This document shows positions 8,391 to 17,247 of a stretch of 64,000 nt of DNA, piece by piece (positions within the stretch are counted from its first letter, which is position 1; each line of letters begins with the position of its first letter). The position numbers and the translations under genes were made by a program. The notes below the pieces were generated by a model that was not told the origin of the DNA, made no database searches, and saw nothing but the letters and a program-made list of their open reading frames with translations. Source of the DNA: a candidate division CSSED10-310 bacterium (GTDB lineage: Bacteria > CSSED10-310); the NCBI GenBank assembly GCA_016931515.1, contig JAFGEQ010000002.1, positions 114,069 through 178,068 on the forward strand. The letters are read 5' to 3'.

Positions 8391-9335
8391 TCACTCCTTC
8401 TCAGAAGGAACCGCATCCGGTTGAATCTCGTCAATTCCATCATCGTCCGGACAATCAATCCTGAAAGATGCCGTTACAATCCGGTGATCGGAAACTGCTT
8501 TTCGGGCAATTTCGTATTCACTCCAATCCAGCAATCCGTTTTTATTCTGATCCCAATCGGCATCCCAATGAATCACGTTAATGGTCTGCCGTCCAGCGAA
8601 CTCTGCGGTAAAATATCGTGCCGGGTTGAAAATTATGTGATCGTAGATACTCGGGTTCATAACACTCGTTGGTATCTCACTATCTATCGTGACCGATATC
8701 ATGGCGTGCCGATTAAGGAATTCATAGAAAAAATATGCCGAACTGGACGGCGCAGGGAACTGGTAGCCATATGATAATCCGGGCGCATTGAAGTCGCCAA
8801 CCAGGATAAGATCCAACTCCTTATCTTCTCGATAACTTAACCAATCATCAAGCAGTTTGAACTCCACCATACGTGTATGCGGGTATGTTTTTTTCGAACC
8901 ATCGAAAAACAGGTGGAGATTCATTAATTCGAAATCAAAGTTACCCGCTTTAAAAACGGCAAAAAACGGCTTTCGTCCCAACTTGGGTTTGTCCAATAGG
9001 CCGGGACCCTGCTGAAGGGTTACAGGAGGCCGCCAGATGAATGCGAACCGTTCCCATGTTGTCACGTCGGATACCGCCCAAAGGTATTCGGGTCCGAGAG
9101 CGACTGCCAATGCCGCAACTGACTCAGTACCTTCCGAATGGACTTCCTGCACAGCCAATACATCTATCCCTCTACAATATCCGGCGAGATTGGCAATCCG
9201 GAGCGGATCAAGCTTTTCTCCAAAGCCCTGAATATTAAACGTCCCGATGGTAATCAAACCCGTATCATCTGCGATTGCAGAACTCGATGTGACCAAAACT
9301 GTCAGTAGATAGCTGATGAACGCAAAATATCTCAA
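8391..9335 (-). CDS. Secreted endonuclease/exonuclease/phosphatase-family protein with EF-hand loop
   Basis: The 314-residue protein carries a signal peptide (about 1-22) and the DNase I-like fold: TFNIQGFG (Asn34), VLAVQEVHS (Glu64), VGDFNAPG and the terminal SDHR (Asp283-His284). These are the metal-binding and catalytic residues of the EEP superfamily, which includes nucleases and phosphodiesterases. Between the core and the final SDH motif lies DQNKNGLLDWSE (262-273), a textbook 12-residue EF-hand calcium loop. The start is TTG with a GGAAGGAG site, 18 bases after the kinase gene, so both are likely co-transcribed. Whether the substrate is extracellular DNA or a phosphoester is not decidable from sequence. 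Confidence 0.86.
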   Translation of the reverse strand: MRYFAFISYLLTVLVTSSSAIADDTGLITIGTFNIQGFGEKLDPLRIANLAGYCRGIDVLAVQEVHSEGTESVAALAVALGPEYLWAVSDVTTWERFAFIWRPPVTLQQGPGLLDKPKLGRKPFFAVFKAGNFDFELMNLHLFFDGSKKTYPHTRMVEFKLLDDWLSYREDKELDLILVGDFNAPGLSYGYQFPAPSSSAYFFYEFLNRHAMISVTIDSEIPTSVMNPSIYDHIIFNPARYFTAEFAGRQTINVIHWDADWDQNKNGLLDWSEYEIARKAVSDHRIVTASFRIDCPDDDGIDEIQPDAVPSEKE

Positions 9336-9353
9336 GCGAATCTCCTTCCGATA

Positions 9354-10994
9354 TTATTTAAAAGTAACAGTTATATCCATAATTATATCAGCCGGTCGAC
9401 CGTGATATGTACCGTTTGTATATGTCCAGGACTGAACTGCTTCCATCGCAAGATTATCAAGATCCGGGTCAACGCTGTTGAGTATTGCGAAGCGGCCGAG
9501 TTTGCCGGTTTTAAGAATGATACATTGAACAACGACTTGAACAGGCGTTTCATAGTGTCCGATAAGATGCCGGGGAAGTTGGAGTGGTTTAGCATTATGA
9601 ACAACGGGGGCAATGACCCCGGGGCGTTCCATCCAGAAAGGTTCTTTTCCTTCATCGATCTGATGCTTCCCGGCTGCCGGTTTCTTAGTTGACGGGGTTG
9701 CTTTCTTTTCAGCGATGGAACGTTCTGATTGGGTTGATTTTTGAAAGAAAGATACAACCAGGTCATAGCTTTTTGAGATGCAGGATTCTACTCCTTTTTT
9801 TGCAGTGAGCAGAAGCGAAGCGGGCATGAATAAATAGGCTGTGGCGACCCCGATGATCATCAACAGAGTCGTCACCCGGGTCCAAGGAAATTTCCTGGAT
9901 TCCGGAGGTGCTTTGATTGTGCCATAGCGGGGTTCTGTTTTCCGTCCCTGACTACCGGGATAAATCGTCAGATCCGGTGTTGTCTTCATTGTTTCAGCCA
10001 AGCTGATGACATCAGGGATCAGGGGACCGTCAGCTTGGATCGTCACATCATCGTCAGATTGAATTGCTGCAGTATTTTTTGAGGGTAAATGTTTGTCAGC
10101 CGCATTCGGCGATGTCAACTCGATCCCCAACGCATGTCCCAGGGCTTTGGAAAAATCAAGAATTGATGGATACCGTTCAACCGGACTGCTCTGCATCGCT
10201 CTATCCAGGACCTTGTCGACTTCACTCGGCCAGGCCGAACCGGGAACAAGATCTGAAAGGCGTGGAGGCGGTTCTTTGACGCGACGCATTAGAGCTGTAA
10301 TTGGAGAACCTTCCGAGAAGGCAGGTTTACCGGTAATGCTTTCCAGAAAAATTAAGGCAAGGGAATACTGGTCACTCCTGTGATCGACCGGCACTTCCAT
10401 AGCCTGTTCCGGCGAACAGTAACGAAGTTTTCCGATGAATGTATTTGTTGTCGTCTGCCCAATCTCCATGATTTTCCGACTCTCGGGATGAAAAGCATCC
10501 TGCCGGGCAATTCCAAAATCAATCACCTTCACATTGATGTTCAGCTCATCATACCCTGCAACCATAAGGTTATCGGGAGACAAATCACGGTGAACAATCC
10601 CTTTGCTGTGGGCGTAATACAACCCCTGAGCTGCCTGATCGACGATCTGCCACATTTCTTTTGCCGGAATGACGCCATGATAAAGAACAAGGTCATCAAG
10701 ACTCTCACCACTGGCAATCTCCATTACAATGAAAAGAAATCCCTTTTCTTCAAAAAATTCGAACACCCTGATCAGATGAGGATGCTCCAGGATAGCCAGA
10801 ATTCGGGCTTCCTGCTCGAATCTCCTCACGAATTGAGGATCATTCGCGAGATCGGGTCTAAGTACTTTCACAGCGCGTTCAACATGAAGTTTCACATGTC
10901 GACCGCGAAAAACAGCACTCATACCACCCGAACCAATAATATCGGTAAGATGATATTCCCTTATCTGTTTTCCAAGCCATTCGCGTGGATTCAC
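9354..10994 (-). CDS. Membrane Ser/Thr protein kinase with TonB-like C-terminal domain
   Basis: The 546-residue protein opens with a complete PknB-type kinase domain (about 13-290): glycine loop GSGGMSAV (21-28), Lys43, HRD catalytic loop with Asp137, Asn142, and DFG at 159-161. A disordered linker leads to one transmembrane helix (about 375-396). The extracytoplasmic tail (about 455-546) matches a TonB C-terminal domain, with the pattern HYETPVQVVV, LKTGKLGRFAI and AVQSWTYT. Such kinases usually end in PASTA or other sensors, so the TonB-like end is unusual and may bind envelope partners. The start is GTG with an AAGGTAG site. It sits 31 bases after the secreted protein at 11026 and 18 before the nuclease gene, implying an operon. 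Confidence 0.88.
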   Translation of the reverse strand: MNPREWLGKQIREYHLTDIIGSGGMSAVFRGRHVKLHVERAVKVLRPDLANDPQFVRRFEQEARILAILEHPHLIRVFEFFEEKGFLFIVMEIASGESLDDLVLYHGVIPAKEMWQIVDQAAQGLYYAHSKGIVHRDLSPDNLMVAGYDELNINVKVIDFGIARQDAFHPESRKIMEIGQTTTNTFIGKLRYCSPEQAMEVPVDHRSDQYSLALIFLESITGKPAFSEGSPITALMRRVKEPPPRLSDLVPGSAWPSEVDKVLDRAMQSSPVERYPSILDFSKALGHALGIELTSPNAADKHLPSKNTAAIQSDDDVTIQADGPLIPDVISLAETMKTTPDLTIYPGSQGRKTEPRYGTIKAPPESRKFPWTRVTTLLMIIGVATAYLFMPASLLLTAKKGVESCISKSYDLVVSFFQKSTQSERSIAEKKATPSTKKPAAGKHQIDEGKEPFWMERPGVIAPVVHNAKPLQLPRHLIGHYETPVQVVVQCIILKTGKLGRFAILNSVDPDLDNLAMEAVQSWTYTNGTYHGRPADIIMDITVTFK

Positions 10995-11025
10995 TGATCG
11001 TCTACCTTAGTATTGAAACACGGTC

Positions 11026-12279
11026 TTATCGATATGCCCATGTAACCACATCATAAACACCGAACAGTTCCCGGGAATCATGATCCAGCAGGGCAGCCCA
11101 AAAACGGAGATCTTCGGCTGATCCATCAACATCAGGCCAGACGAAGGTCAGAACAACTTCATCTGGATAAATGCTTCCGGTATCCAGGACTCTTTGCCGC
11201 CAGGTGATTGATTCAGTCCATTCCGGCCAGAACCAGAATGCCCCATACACATCTAAAAGTATGAATTCATCTACGTTGATTGATGAACCTGCGTTGACGA
11301 GGGTCCGCGATAAACGAAACGTGTCTCCTCGACTGAAAGAATCGCTGTTGAGATGCAGCGTCGTACCTGATTGTGCTGGATCGGGGGTTGGAGAAGGGGT
11401 TGGTGTTGGGAAAGCCGTGAGATCAAAGTCCATAAGATCCATGCGGAGTTCTCTGAGAAGGAGCCCCTGGTCAGGCATCTCCAGATCGGTCATGGAGAAA
11501 AAAGCGTAGTTCCGAGCAATATCCGCATATCGAGCCAATAAAGATCCGTCCCATTCCGCTCCCGATCCTTCGATCCTGATAACATTCCATGTTTTATAAC
11601 TCTCCATGGTCATCACGTCGAAATCGATATTGAAAAGCACAAAATCATCGAAGGTATCCTCCATCGTCTGCGGTCCGGATCCGATATCGTATGTTATATA
11701 GTAACGACCATAGAAAAACAGGGTCATAGCCTCCGACCACTGATTCCCTACTTCAACAGGAAACCGTATACAATCGCGTGCCGGCTCGTATTCCTCCGTG
11801 AAGGCAATTTCGATCGTGCCGACCTGGCGCCATGAGAAAAGGTAATCAGCCCACAGATCAGCGGTGATGAACCGTGAATTGTAAACGGTTCCAAGTGTTT
11901 CGGTGTCAACCCACATTTCGCCCGTCTGGGTTCCATTTCGCAGTTCAATCGGAATCTCCATATCGAAAAGATCGACATCTGCAATCCCTTCACCGCTAAC
12001 CATACCGGCGTACACCAGACGATAGACATTATACTCCTTCATCTCACCACGCGTGAGCTGCCGGGTCTCCATGCTCCGGCACTGGTAATCCGGTGCATCA
12101 TCTTCTATAATCATATCAATCTGATCTGTACTTTCCGGATCTTTCATATTAACATCGAGATATGTCAGTATCGCCCAATTAAATCCCGGTTCCCATTCCG
12201 GCAAGTCGAGTTGGGCGATGCCATTTGGTGTCAATCCTAGTGTTAACATGCAGACGATCAAACCTGAATACTTTTTCAT
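11026..12279 (-). CDS. Secreted protein with shared C-terminal domain
   Basis: The start is placed at MKKYSG because AGGAAGG lies seven bases upstream; a longer frame to 12327 lacks support. The 417-residue product has a signal peptide (about 1-22), a beta-rich middle of no recognised family, a short proline-threonine linker (PTPTPSPTPDP, about 305), and a C-terminal domain of about 105 residues. That domain contains LLDVYGAFWFWPEWT, then TFVWP and LRFWAALLDHD. The same domain ends the papain-like protease at 49140 and the beta-helix protein at 53516, so it is probably a shared surface module. It heads a leftward run with the kinase and nuclease genes. Confidence 0.72.
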   Translation of the reverse strand: MKKYSGLIVCMLTLGLTPNGIAQLDLPEWEPGFNWAILTYLDVNMKDPESTDQIDMIIEDDAPDYQCRSMETRQLTRGEMKEYNVYRLVYAGMVSGEGIADVDLFDMEIPIELRNGTQTGEMWVDTETLGTVYNSRFITADLWADYLFSWRQVGTIEIAFTEEYEPARDCIRFPVEVGNQWSEAMTLFFYGRYYITYDIGSGPQTMEDTFDDFVLFNIDFDVMTMESYKTWNVIRIEGSGAEWDGSLLARYADIARNYAFFSMTDLEMPDQGLLLRELRMDLMDFDLTAFPTPTPSPTPDPAQSGTTLHLNSDSFSRGDTFRLSRTLVNAGSSINVDEFILLDVYGAFWFWPEWTESITWRQRVLDTGSIYPDEVVLTFVWPDVDGSAEDLRFWAALLDHDSRELFGVYDVVTWAYR

Positions 12280-12457
12280 GGGACGGCCTTCCTGCGATTC
12301 GGTAGTACTACCAGAAGTACGGGTCAAGGGATGCGCTGGAGAATACTATATCCGAAACGGCTGCCATGGTCCATACGCGCGCATTATCCCTGCCACATGA
12401 TTGATGCTCCCCTTGATATGACCTGAAGATAGAAAGTATAGTCCCAATAGAGGACGG

Positions 12458-13450
12458 ATGATAAGATTGAACATATTTCGGACGATTGATTTCAGTATTA
12501 TTATTCCCTGTTTCAACGCAGCAGATTGCATCGAAGCATGTCTTTCCGCATTAAAATCCCAGACTATTCAACGAGACAGGTATGAAATCATTGTGATTGA
12601 TGATGGATCCACCGACGAAACAGCCTCCAAAGCCGGAGTTCTATGCGATCGAGTGATTCGCATTCCAAATAGCGGACCTGCTGCAGCCAGAAACAGGGGA
12701 GTTCGCGAAGCAACCGGCGAAATTGTTTTATTCACGGATTCGGACTGCATACCCCACACGGATTGGATTGAAAAAATGATTCAACCCTTCACCGATATGG
12801 CGATTTTCGGAGTCAAGGGAGCGTATCGAACAAGTCAGCGTAGTTTTGTTGCCCGATTCGTGCAAGCCGAATACGAATTCAAATACCGGCGGATGGAACA
12901 ATTGGAGTCAATCGATTTTGTCGATACATATGCAGCCGCCTTCAGGCGATCGATATTTTTACAATTAGGCGGGTTTAACGAGAAGTTCCCAGGTGCATCT
13001 GTTGAGGATCAGGAGTTTTCATTCCGGATGGCTGAAGCCGGATTCAAGATGGTATTCATCCCCGATGCGCTGGTGGACCATCGTCATGCTGATACATTGG
13101 GCTGGTATTTCAGGAAAAAGAAAAACATCGGCTTCTGGAAAGTCGTTGTTTTGCGCAGACATCCCCGAAAAATCGTTTCCGACAGTCATACCCCTCAAAG
13201 TCTGAAACTCCAGTTGCCGTTGGCAGGGGTTACAATTATAACTGCCATATCAACACCCTTTGTTGGTGCATTCCCCCTGATTGCGAGCGTTTTTTTGTTT
13301 ATGTTCGCAGGTTTCAGCGAGATATTGCATTGTTACCACAGATGCGGCATAGTTTCGGCTGCAGGAGCGCCCATTATCATGTGGATCCGCTCTGTTGGGC
13401 TGGGGTTTGGTCTTGTTACCGGTTTTCTGAATGCTTCAAAATTGCGATAA
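12458..13450 (+). CDS. Family 2 glycosyltransferase
   Basis: The 330-residue protein has the GT-A fold of family 2: FSIIIPCFNA, IVIDDGSTDET, the metal-binding acidic motif FTDSDC, and AAFRRS/FNEKFPGASVEDQEFSFR in the acceptor region. Two hydrophobic segments near the C-terminus (about 250-300) suggest membrane association. It transfers a sugar from a nucleotide donor to a lipid-linked or surface glycan acceptor; the exact sugars are unknown. It lies 51 bases before the initiating sugar-phosphate transferase gene on the same strand, which points to a polysaccharide assembly role. It is divergent from the secreted-protein operon to its left. Confidence 0.88.
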   Translation: MIRLNIFRTIDFSIIIPCFNAADCIEACLSALKSQTIQRDRYEIIVIDDGSTDETASKAGVLCDRVIRIPNSGPAAARNRGVREATGEIVLFTDSDCIPHTDWIEKMIQPFTDMAIFGVKGAYRTSQRSFVARFVQAEYEFKYRRMEQLESIDFVDTYAAAFRRSIFLQLGGFNEKFPGASVEDQEFSFRMAEAGFKMVFIPDALVDHRHADTLGWYFRKKKNIGFWKVVVLRRHPRKIVSDSHTPQSLKLQLPLAGVTIITAISTPFVGAFPLIASVFLFMFAGFSEILHCYHRCGIVSAAGAPIIMWIRSVGLGFGLVTGFLNASKLR

Positions 13451-13501
13451 CCGGTATATTTCACTGGAAGCATGTGATAATCCCGGAAAAGAGGAAAATT
13501 C

Positions 13502-15013
13502 TTGGCAGCAAATTCAGCTTCCTCAGCAGAAAACATAGTAGTCAGAAATGGTATGAATCGGAATCGAATCCGTTCACGCCAGCAGCGTCACGCACTTTTT
13601 TCCATCGTTCTTGCCGTCGGCGACCAGATTCTGCTCAGTTTTGCCTTTCTATTAAGTTACTATTTGCGTTTTTATCAAGAAATCGGTGTTTCTTCGGGGA
13701 TAGTGAAACCGGTACCGGTAGCACCTCCGGAATTGTATCTAAAATTCGTTCTGATCGTCGACTTTTTATTTCTGACACTGTTTGTAATGCTGAATCTCTA
13801 TCGACGCGACCGTGCTCGATGGATGCTGGATGAGCTCCAAAGCACATGGCGGGTCTTAAGCTTCGGATTTGTCATTATTGCATCCGTGACCTTCTTTTTA
13901 CGCTTCCGTGATCTCCAGTTCAGCCGCCTTGTTCTCCTGTATTCATATATACTGTCAATGTTCTTGATCCCGATGTTCCGGTTGTTAATCCTGAAGATCG
14001 AACGATGGGCGCATTCTCACGGTATTTTCGTAAGCAATGTCCTGATCGTTGGAATGGGAGAAATGGCCGGAATAATCACTCGTAAGATCATGACCAATCC
14101 CCAGTTAGGGTATCGGATCAGAGGATTTTGCGCAGATGTCAGTGAGAAGGTATCGCCAGCAGACGACCTGGTTTTTCTAGGTTCAATCGATCATTTTGAA
14201 GATATTCTGATCCGTTACGATATCGATGAAGTTCTCGTTAGTGAAGCATCCATTAGCCATTTCAAATTACTTGAAATTGTTTCTATCTCTGAACGGATGG
14301 GAATTTTCATTAAAATGGTACCCACTGTCTATGACCTCCTGATCGATTTCGCTGATGTCAACGATCTTGATGGACTCCCGCTGGTGGCGATACGAGAGCA
14401 GCCGATGTATGAACTCCGCTTATGGGCAAAACGTCTGTTCGATCTTATCTTCTCACTCCTTATCCTATCTCTGACTGCTCCCCTCTGCCTGGTTATCGTT
14501 ATCCTGATCAAACGCGATTCCAAGGGGTCTGTGATCTTCTCGCAGATCCGGGCCGGTGTTGGAGGAGTCCCGTTTAAAATGTATAAATTCCGGACAATGC
14601 ATATTGATGCGGAACAGAGATTAAAGGACTTGATTGATATCAACGATCTGGAAGAGCCTGTCTTCAAACTGGACAACGACCCTCGAATCACAGGGATCGG
14701 GCATTTTCTCCGCCGGACGAGTCTTGATGAAATTCCCCAATTCTGGAATGTTGTAAAGGGCGATATGAGTGTTGTCGGACCTCGGCCCGAGGAAACCCAG
14801 TTGGCGGACAAGTACAATATCTGGCAGCAGCGCCGATTGAAAGCGAAGCCGGGCATCACGGGGATGCAGCAGGTCATGTGCCGCGGTACGACCTCACTTG
14901 CGGACCGGATCCGATATGATATTTATTATCTGAGGAAACATTCACTGCTGCTGGACATCTGGATAATTTTAAAAACAATCCCGGTGGTCCTGTCAGGTCA
15001 TGGAGCTCGTTGA
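13502..15013 (+). CDS. Polyprenyl-phosphate sugar-1-phosphate transferase (polyisoprenyl-phosphate hexose-1-P transferase family)
   Basis: The 503-residue protein has an N-terminal block of four or so membrane helices (about 30-160), a central Rossmann-like domain (about 175-290, VLIVGMGEMAGII), and a C-terminal bacterial sugar transferase domain with KRLFDLIFSL, MYKFRTMH, FLRRTSLDEIPQFWNV and MSVVGPRPEE. This is the architecture of WbaP/CpsE-type enzymes that load the first sugar phosphate on undecaprenyl phosphate. I use the TTG at 13502, since GAGGA lies six bases upstream; an ATG at 13553 is an alternative with weaker support. It probably starts synthesis of an exopolysaccharide or O-antigen, together with the glycosyltransferases on either side. 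Confidence 0.9.
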   Translation: MAANSASSAENIVVRNGMNRNRIRSRQQRHALFSIVLAVGDQILLSFAFLLSYYLRFYQEIGVSSGIVKPVPVAPPELYLKFVLIVDFLFLTLFVMLNLYRRDRARWMLDELQSTWRVLSFGFVIIASVTFFLRFRDLQFSRLVLLYSYILSMFLIPMFRLLILKIERWAHSHGIFVSNVLIVGMGEMAGIITRKIMTNPQLGYRIRGFCADVSEKVSPADDLVFLGSIDHFEDILIRYDIDEVLVSEASISHFKLLEIVSISERMGIFIKMVPTVYDLLIDFADVNDLDGLPLVAIREQPMYELRLWAKRLFDLIFSLLILSLTAPLCLVIVILIKRDSKGSVIFSQIRAGVGGVPFKMYKFRTMHIDAEQRLKDLIDINDLEEPVFKLDNDPRITGIGHFLRRTSLDEIPQFWNVVKGDMSVVGPRPEETQLADKYNIWQQRRLKAKPGITGMQQVMCRGTTSLADRIRYDIYYLRKHSLLLDIWIILKTIPVVLSGHGAR

Positions 15014-15041
15014 TCCGATCGTTCCTATTCAACATCACTGA

Positions 15042-15959
15042 TTACAGAATCATTCGTAACGAACGGATGCCGGCAGATATTCTTCCGAGTGACAAACCTG
15101 TATAACGAATGGAATCAATGATCGGAAAATACCGATCAGGATTGCGTCTTTCACACAGAATTGCAGGGAATGCCAAAAGTGATTTAAGTAGACGGTAATA
15201 AAGACCCCACCAGATCCAGACACGTGTTTCAGGGTGAAACGCAAGATGAACAGCGACGCCGTCATGTCCGTAATCAATAGCCTGATAAAATATACCCGCA
15301 AGCGATGAACGGTGATCGTGATACACAGCAGCACCCTGGATATACTGAATTCTTCCACCCTGTTCACTAATTCGCCAGCAAATATCCGCATCCTCCGCAA
15401 CCCTGTAGCGAGTACGGAAACCGCCTGCGTTCAGGATTGCGTCCAGCCGGAATACGGCGTTGGCGGTTGCAAGAAATGGAGGTGAATAGGGATAATCGCC
15501 AGAAAACTCTCGATTGGAGACAATCTGTCTGGACTCAAAAAATCGTGCCAATAATGTATCTCCGGGTGTTATAATGTCGCCGCCGGCAACCGCAATTTCA
15601 GGATCTTCGAATACAGGGACAATTTCCCGCAACCATTCCGGCGATACCCTACAATCGGCATCGGTAAACGCGATGAAAGGGGTCGTGCAGTGATTGCAGG
15701 CGGTATTCCGTGCGAAACCTCGACCCGGTGTTTTTTCATCGATCACGGTTACTGAGAAGCGAGCCAGAATTTGTTCCGTTTCATCGGTTGAGCCATTATT
15801 CACTACAAGAATTTTCAGCTTTCCGGCGGGATAATCAAGCCGGGTCACGCTTTGAAGGCACGATTCTATTGAAGATGCTCCATTTCGTACACAGACAGCA
15901 ACGGTGATTTCAGGAAACCTATAAGTTTCTATGTCGACATAAGACCGCTCATCTATCAT
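15042..15959 (-). CDS. Family 2 glycosyltransferase
   Basis: The 305-residue protein shows ITVAVCVRNGASSIESCL, ILVVNNGSTDETE, GFARNTACN and the acidic motif FTDADCRVSPEW typical of GT2 enzymes, plus an acceptor-side ED motif in RVAEDADICWR. It lacks a signal peptide; hydrophobic segments near the C-terminus are short. It converges on the sugar-phosphate transferase gene, 28 bases away, and probably serves the same polysaccharide pathway. The donor and acceptor are unknown. Confidence 0.86.
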   Translation of the reverse strand: MIDERSYVDIETYRFPEITVAVCVRNGASSIESCLQSVTRLDYPAGKLKILVVNNGSTDETEQILARFSVTVIDEKTPGRGFARNTACNHCTTPFIAFTDADCRVSPEWLREIVPVFEDPEIAVAGGDIITPGDTLLARFFESRQIVSNREFSGDYPYSPPFLATANAVFRLDAILNAGGFRTRYRVAEDADICWRISEQGGRIQYIQGAAVYHDHRSSLAGIFYQAIDYGHDGVAVHLAFHPETRVWIWWGLYYRLLKSLLAFPAILCERRNPDRYFPIIDSIRYTGLSLGRISAGIRSLRMIL

Positions 15960-16053
15960 GGGTCACTCCCAATGGATTTTCCATACAAGACACATCAAAA
16001 CATTACACGAAGCGAGCAAAATTTTCGATGATATTAGCAGTGAGTTGCTTTTT

Positions 16054-17247
16054 TTATTGCAGGCGGGAGGCAGCCGTTTCGTTACCGAGCATCAACCATA
16101 GCTCAATGGCTCTTTTTCGAGAACATTCGGCCTCATCATAGTTGTTTCGCCGGATAGCGATTTTGTAGAGTAGTTCATTGCATTGTGCCTGACCCATAAG
16201 ATGGGAACACTGCTGATTGAGTTTTAGAGCGTCCAACACTGCATGACGGGCATGCTTCAGATTTCCATCCTGAAATTCGGCTTCCGCCATGAGTCGCATC
16301 GCATCGGCAACTCCCAAGGAATCGTCCATTTGTCGAAGAGATTTCATGGCTTCTTGTGCGAGTCGTCTACCGATGACAACGTCCCTTTTTCTTAAAAATA
16401 ACTCGCTTTTGGCTAGCAGGATATTTCCGATGGATTGCAACCGTCCCAATTCTCGAGCGATTACAAGGGCACGATCCAGATAATCCTCAGCATCGTCCAG
16501 ACGATTCATCTCAACAAATGTCAATCCAAGATTATGAATCGTTTCAGCAAAACCATTTCGATCTTTTGCCTGATCTCTACAGAACAAGGCTCGCTGGAAT
16601 TCCATACAGCCGGCATCGGGCTGCCCTTTAATGCAATAGATGACTCCTAAATTATTGTAAATATGGCCTTCGAGGAGAGGCTCCCACATTACTTGTAAAC
16701 ATTCAATGGCTTTGTGTAGATACGTTTCAGCCTCCTCTAGACGACCCGTCTCTATCGAAATGACTCCGAGGTTGTTCAAGGCATGCGCTTCAAGTTCCGG
16801 AGAAAATCCATTCGAAGCCAATTGAGCTGCTTTTTGCTGAAATGTCACTGCCTGATCGAAGTTTCCTTTTCTACGATAGATATCACCAAGTTCTTCAAGT
16901 GACTGGATATGTAATTCCCGGTCACCGGATGCATCTGCCAGATTCAAAACTCGTTCATAGGCACGACCTGCTGTTTCGGGAAAGCCTCTCCGATCAGACC
17001 AGCGAGCGATTCGGACGAATGCCCGGATTTCACGAGCAGATCCGGATTTCCATTTACAGACATCAAGGAGATACTTCAGGCAGTCAAGAGTTTTATCGAT
17101 GTCCTTCTGCTGATGAAGTTGTTCATCTTCAATCAACAAAACTTCCAATTCAAGGAGCAACCTGTCGAAATCCTCTACTGACCGTGCCGATACGTCTGAT
17201 TTACAGTGATCAGCAAATCGCAAATGTAGATGGTTCCATCGGTTCAT
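16054..17247 (-). CDS. Tetratricopeptide-repeat protein
   Basis: The 397-residue protein is almost entirely helical and is made of TPR units. Examples are ELGDIYRRKGNFDQAVTFQQKAAQLA, NNLGVISIETGRLEEAETYLHKAI and HNLGLTFVEMNRLDDAEDYLDRAL, between about residues 110 and 270, with more degenerate units on both sides. There is no signal peptide. TPR proteins scaffold protein complexes. Its ATG shares one base with the stop codon of the upstream secreted-protein gene (TAATG), so translation is coupled. It could be a cytosolic adaptor or sensor; the partner is unknown. Confidence 0.85.
   Translation of the reverse strand: MNRWNHLHLRFADHCKSDVSARSVEDFDRLLLELEVLLIEDEQLHQQKDIDKTLDCLKYLLDVCKWKSGSAREIRAFVRIARWSDRRGFPETAGRAYERVLNLADASGDRELHIQSLEELGDIYRRKGNFDQAVTFQQKAAQLASNGFSPELEAHALNNLGVISIETGRLEEAETYLHKAIECLQVMWEPLLEGHIYNNLGVIYCIKGQPDAGCMEFQRALFCRDQAKDRNGFAETIHNLGLTFVEMNRLDDAEDYLDRALVIARELGRLQSIGNILLAKSELFLRKRDVVIGRRLAQEAMKSLRQMDDSLGVADAMRLMAEAEFQDGNLKHARHAVLDALKLNQQCSHLMGQAQCNELLYKIAIRRNNYDEAECSRKRAIELWLMLGNETAASRLQ

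Noticed and set aside
10380..10997. Rightward 205-codon open frame opposite the kinase
   Set aside because: The opposite strand encodes an unambiguous kinase domain; the frame has a random-like composition.
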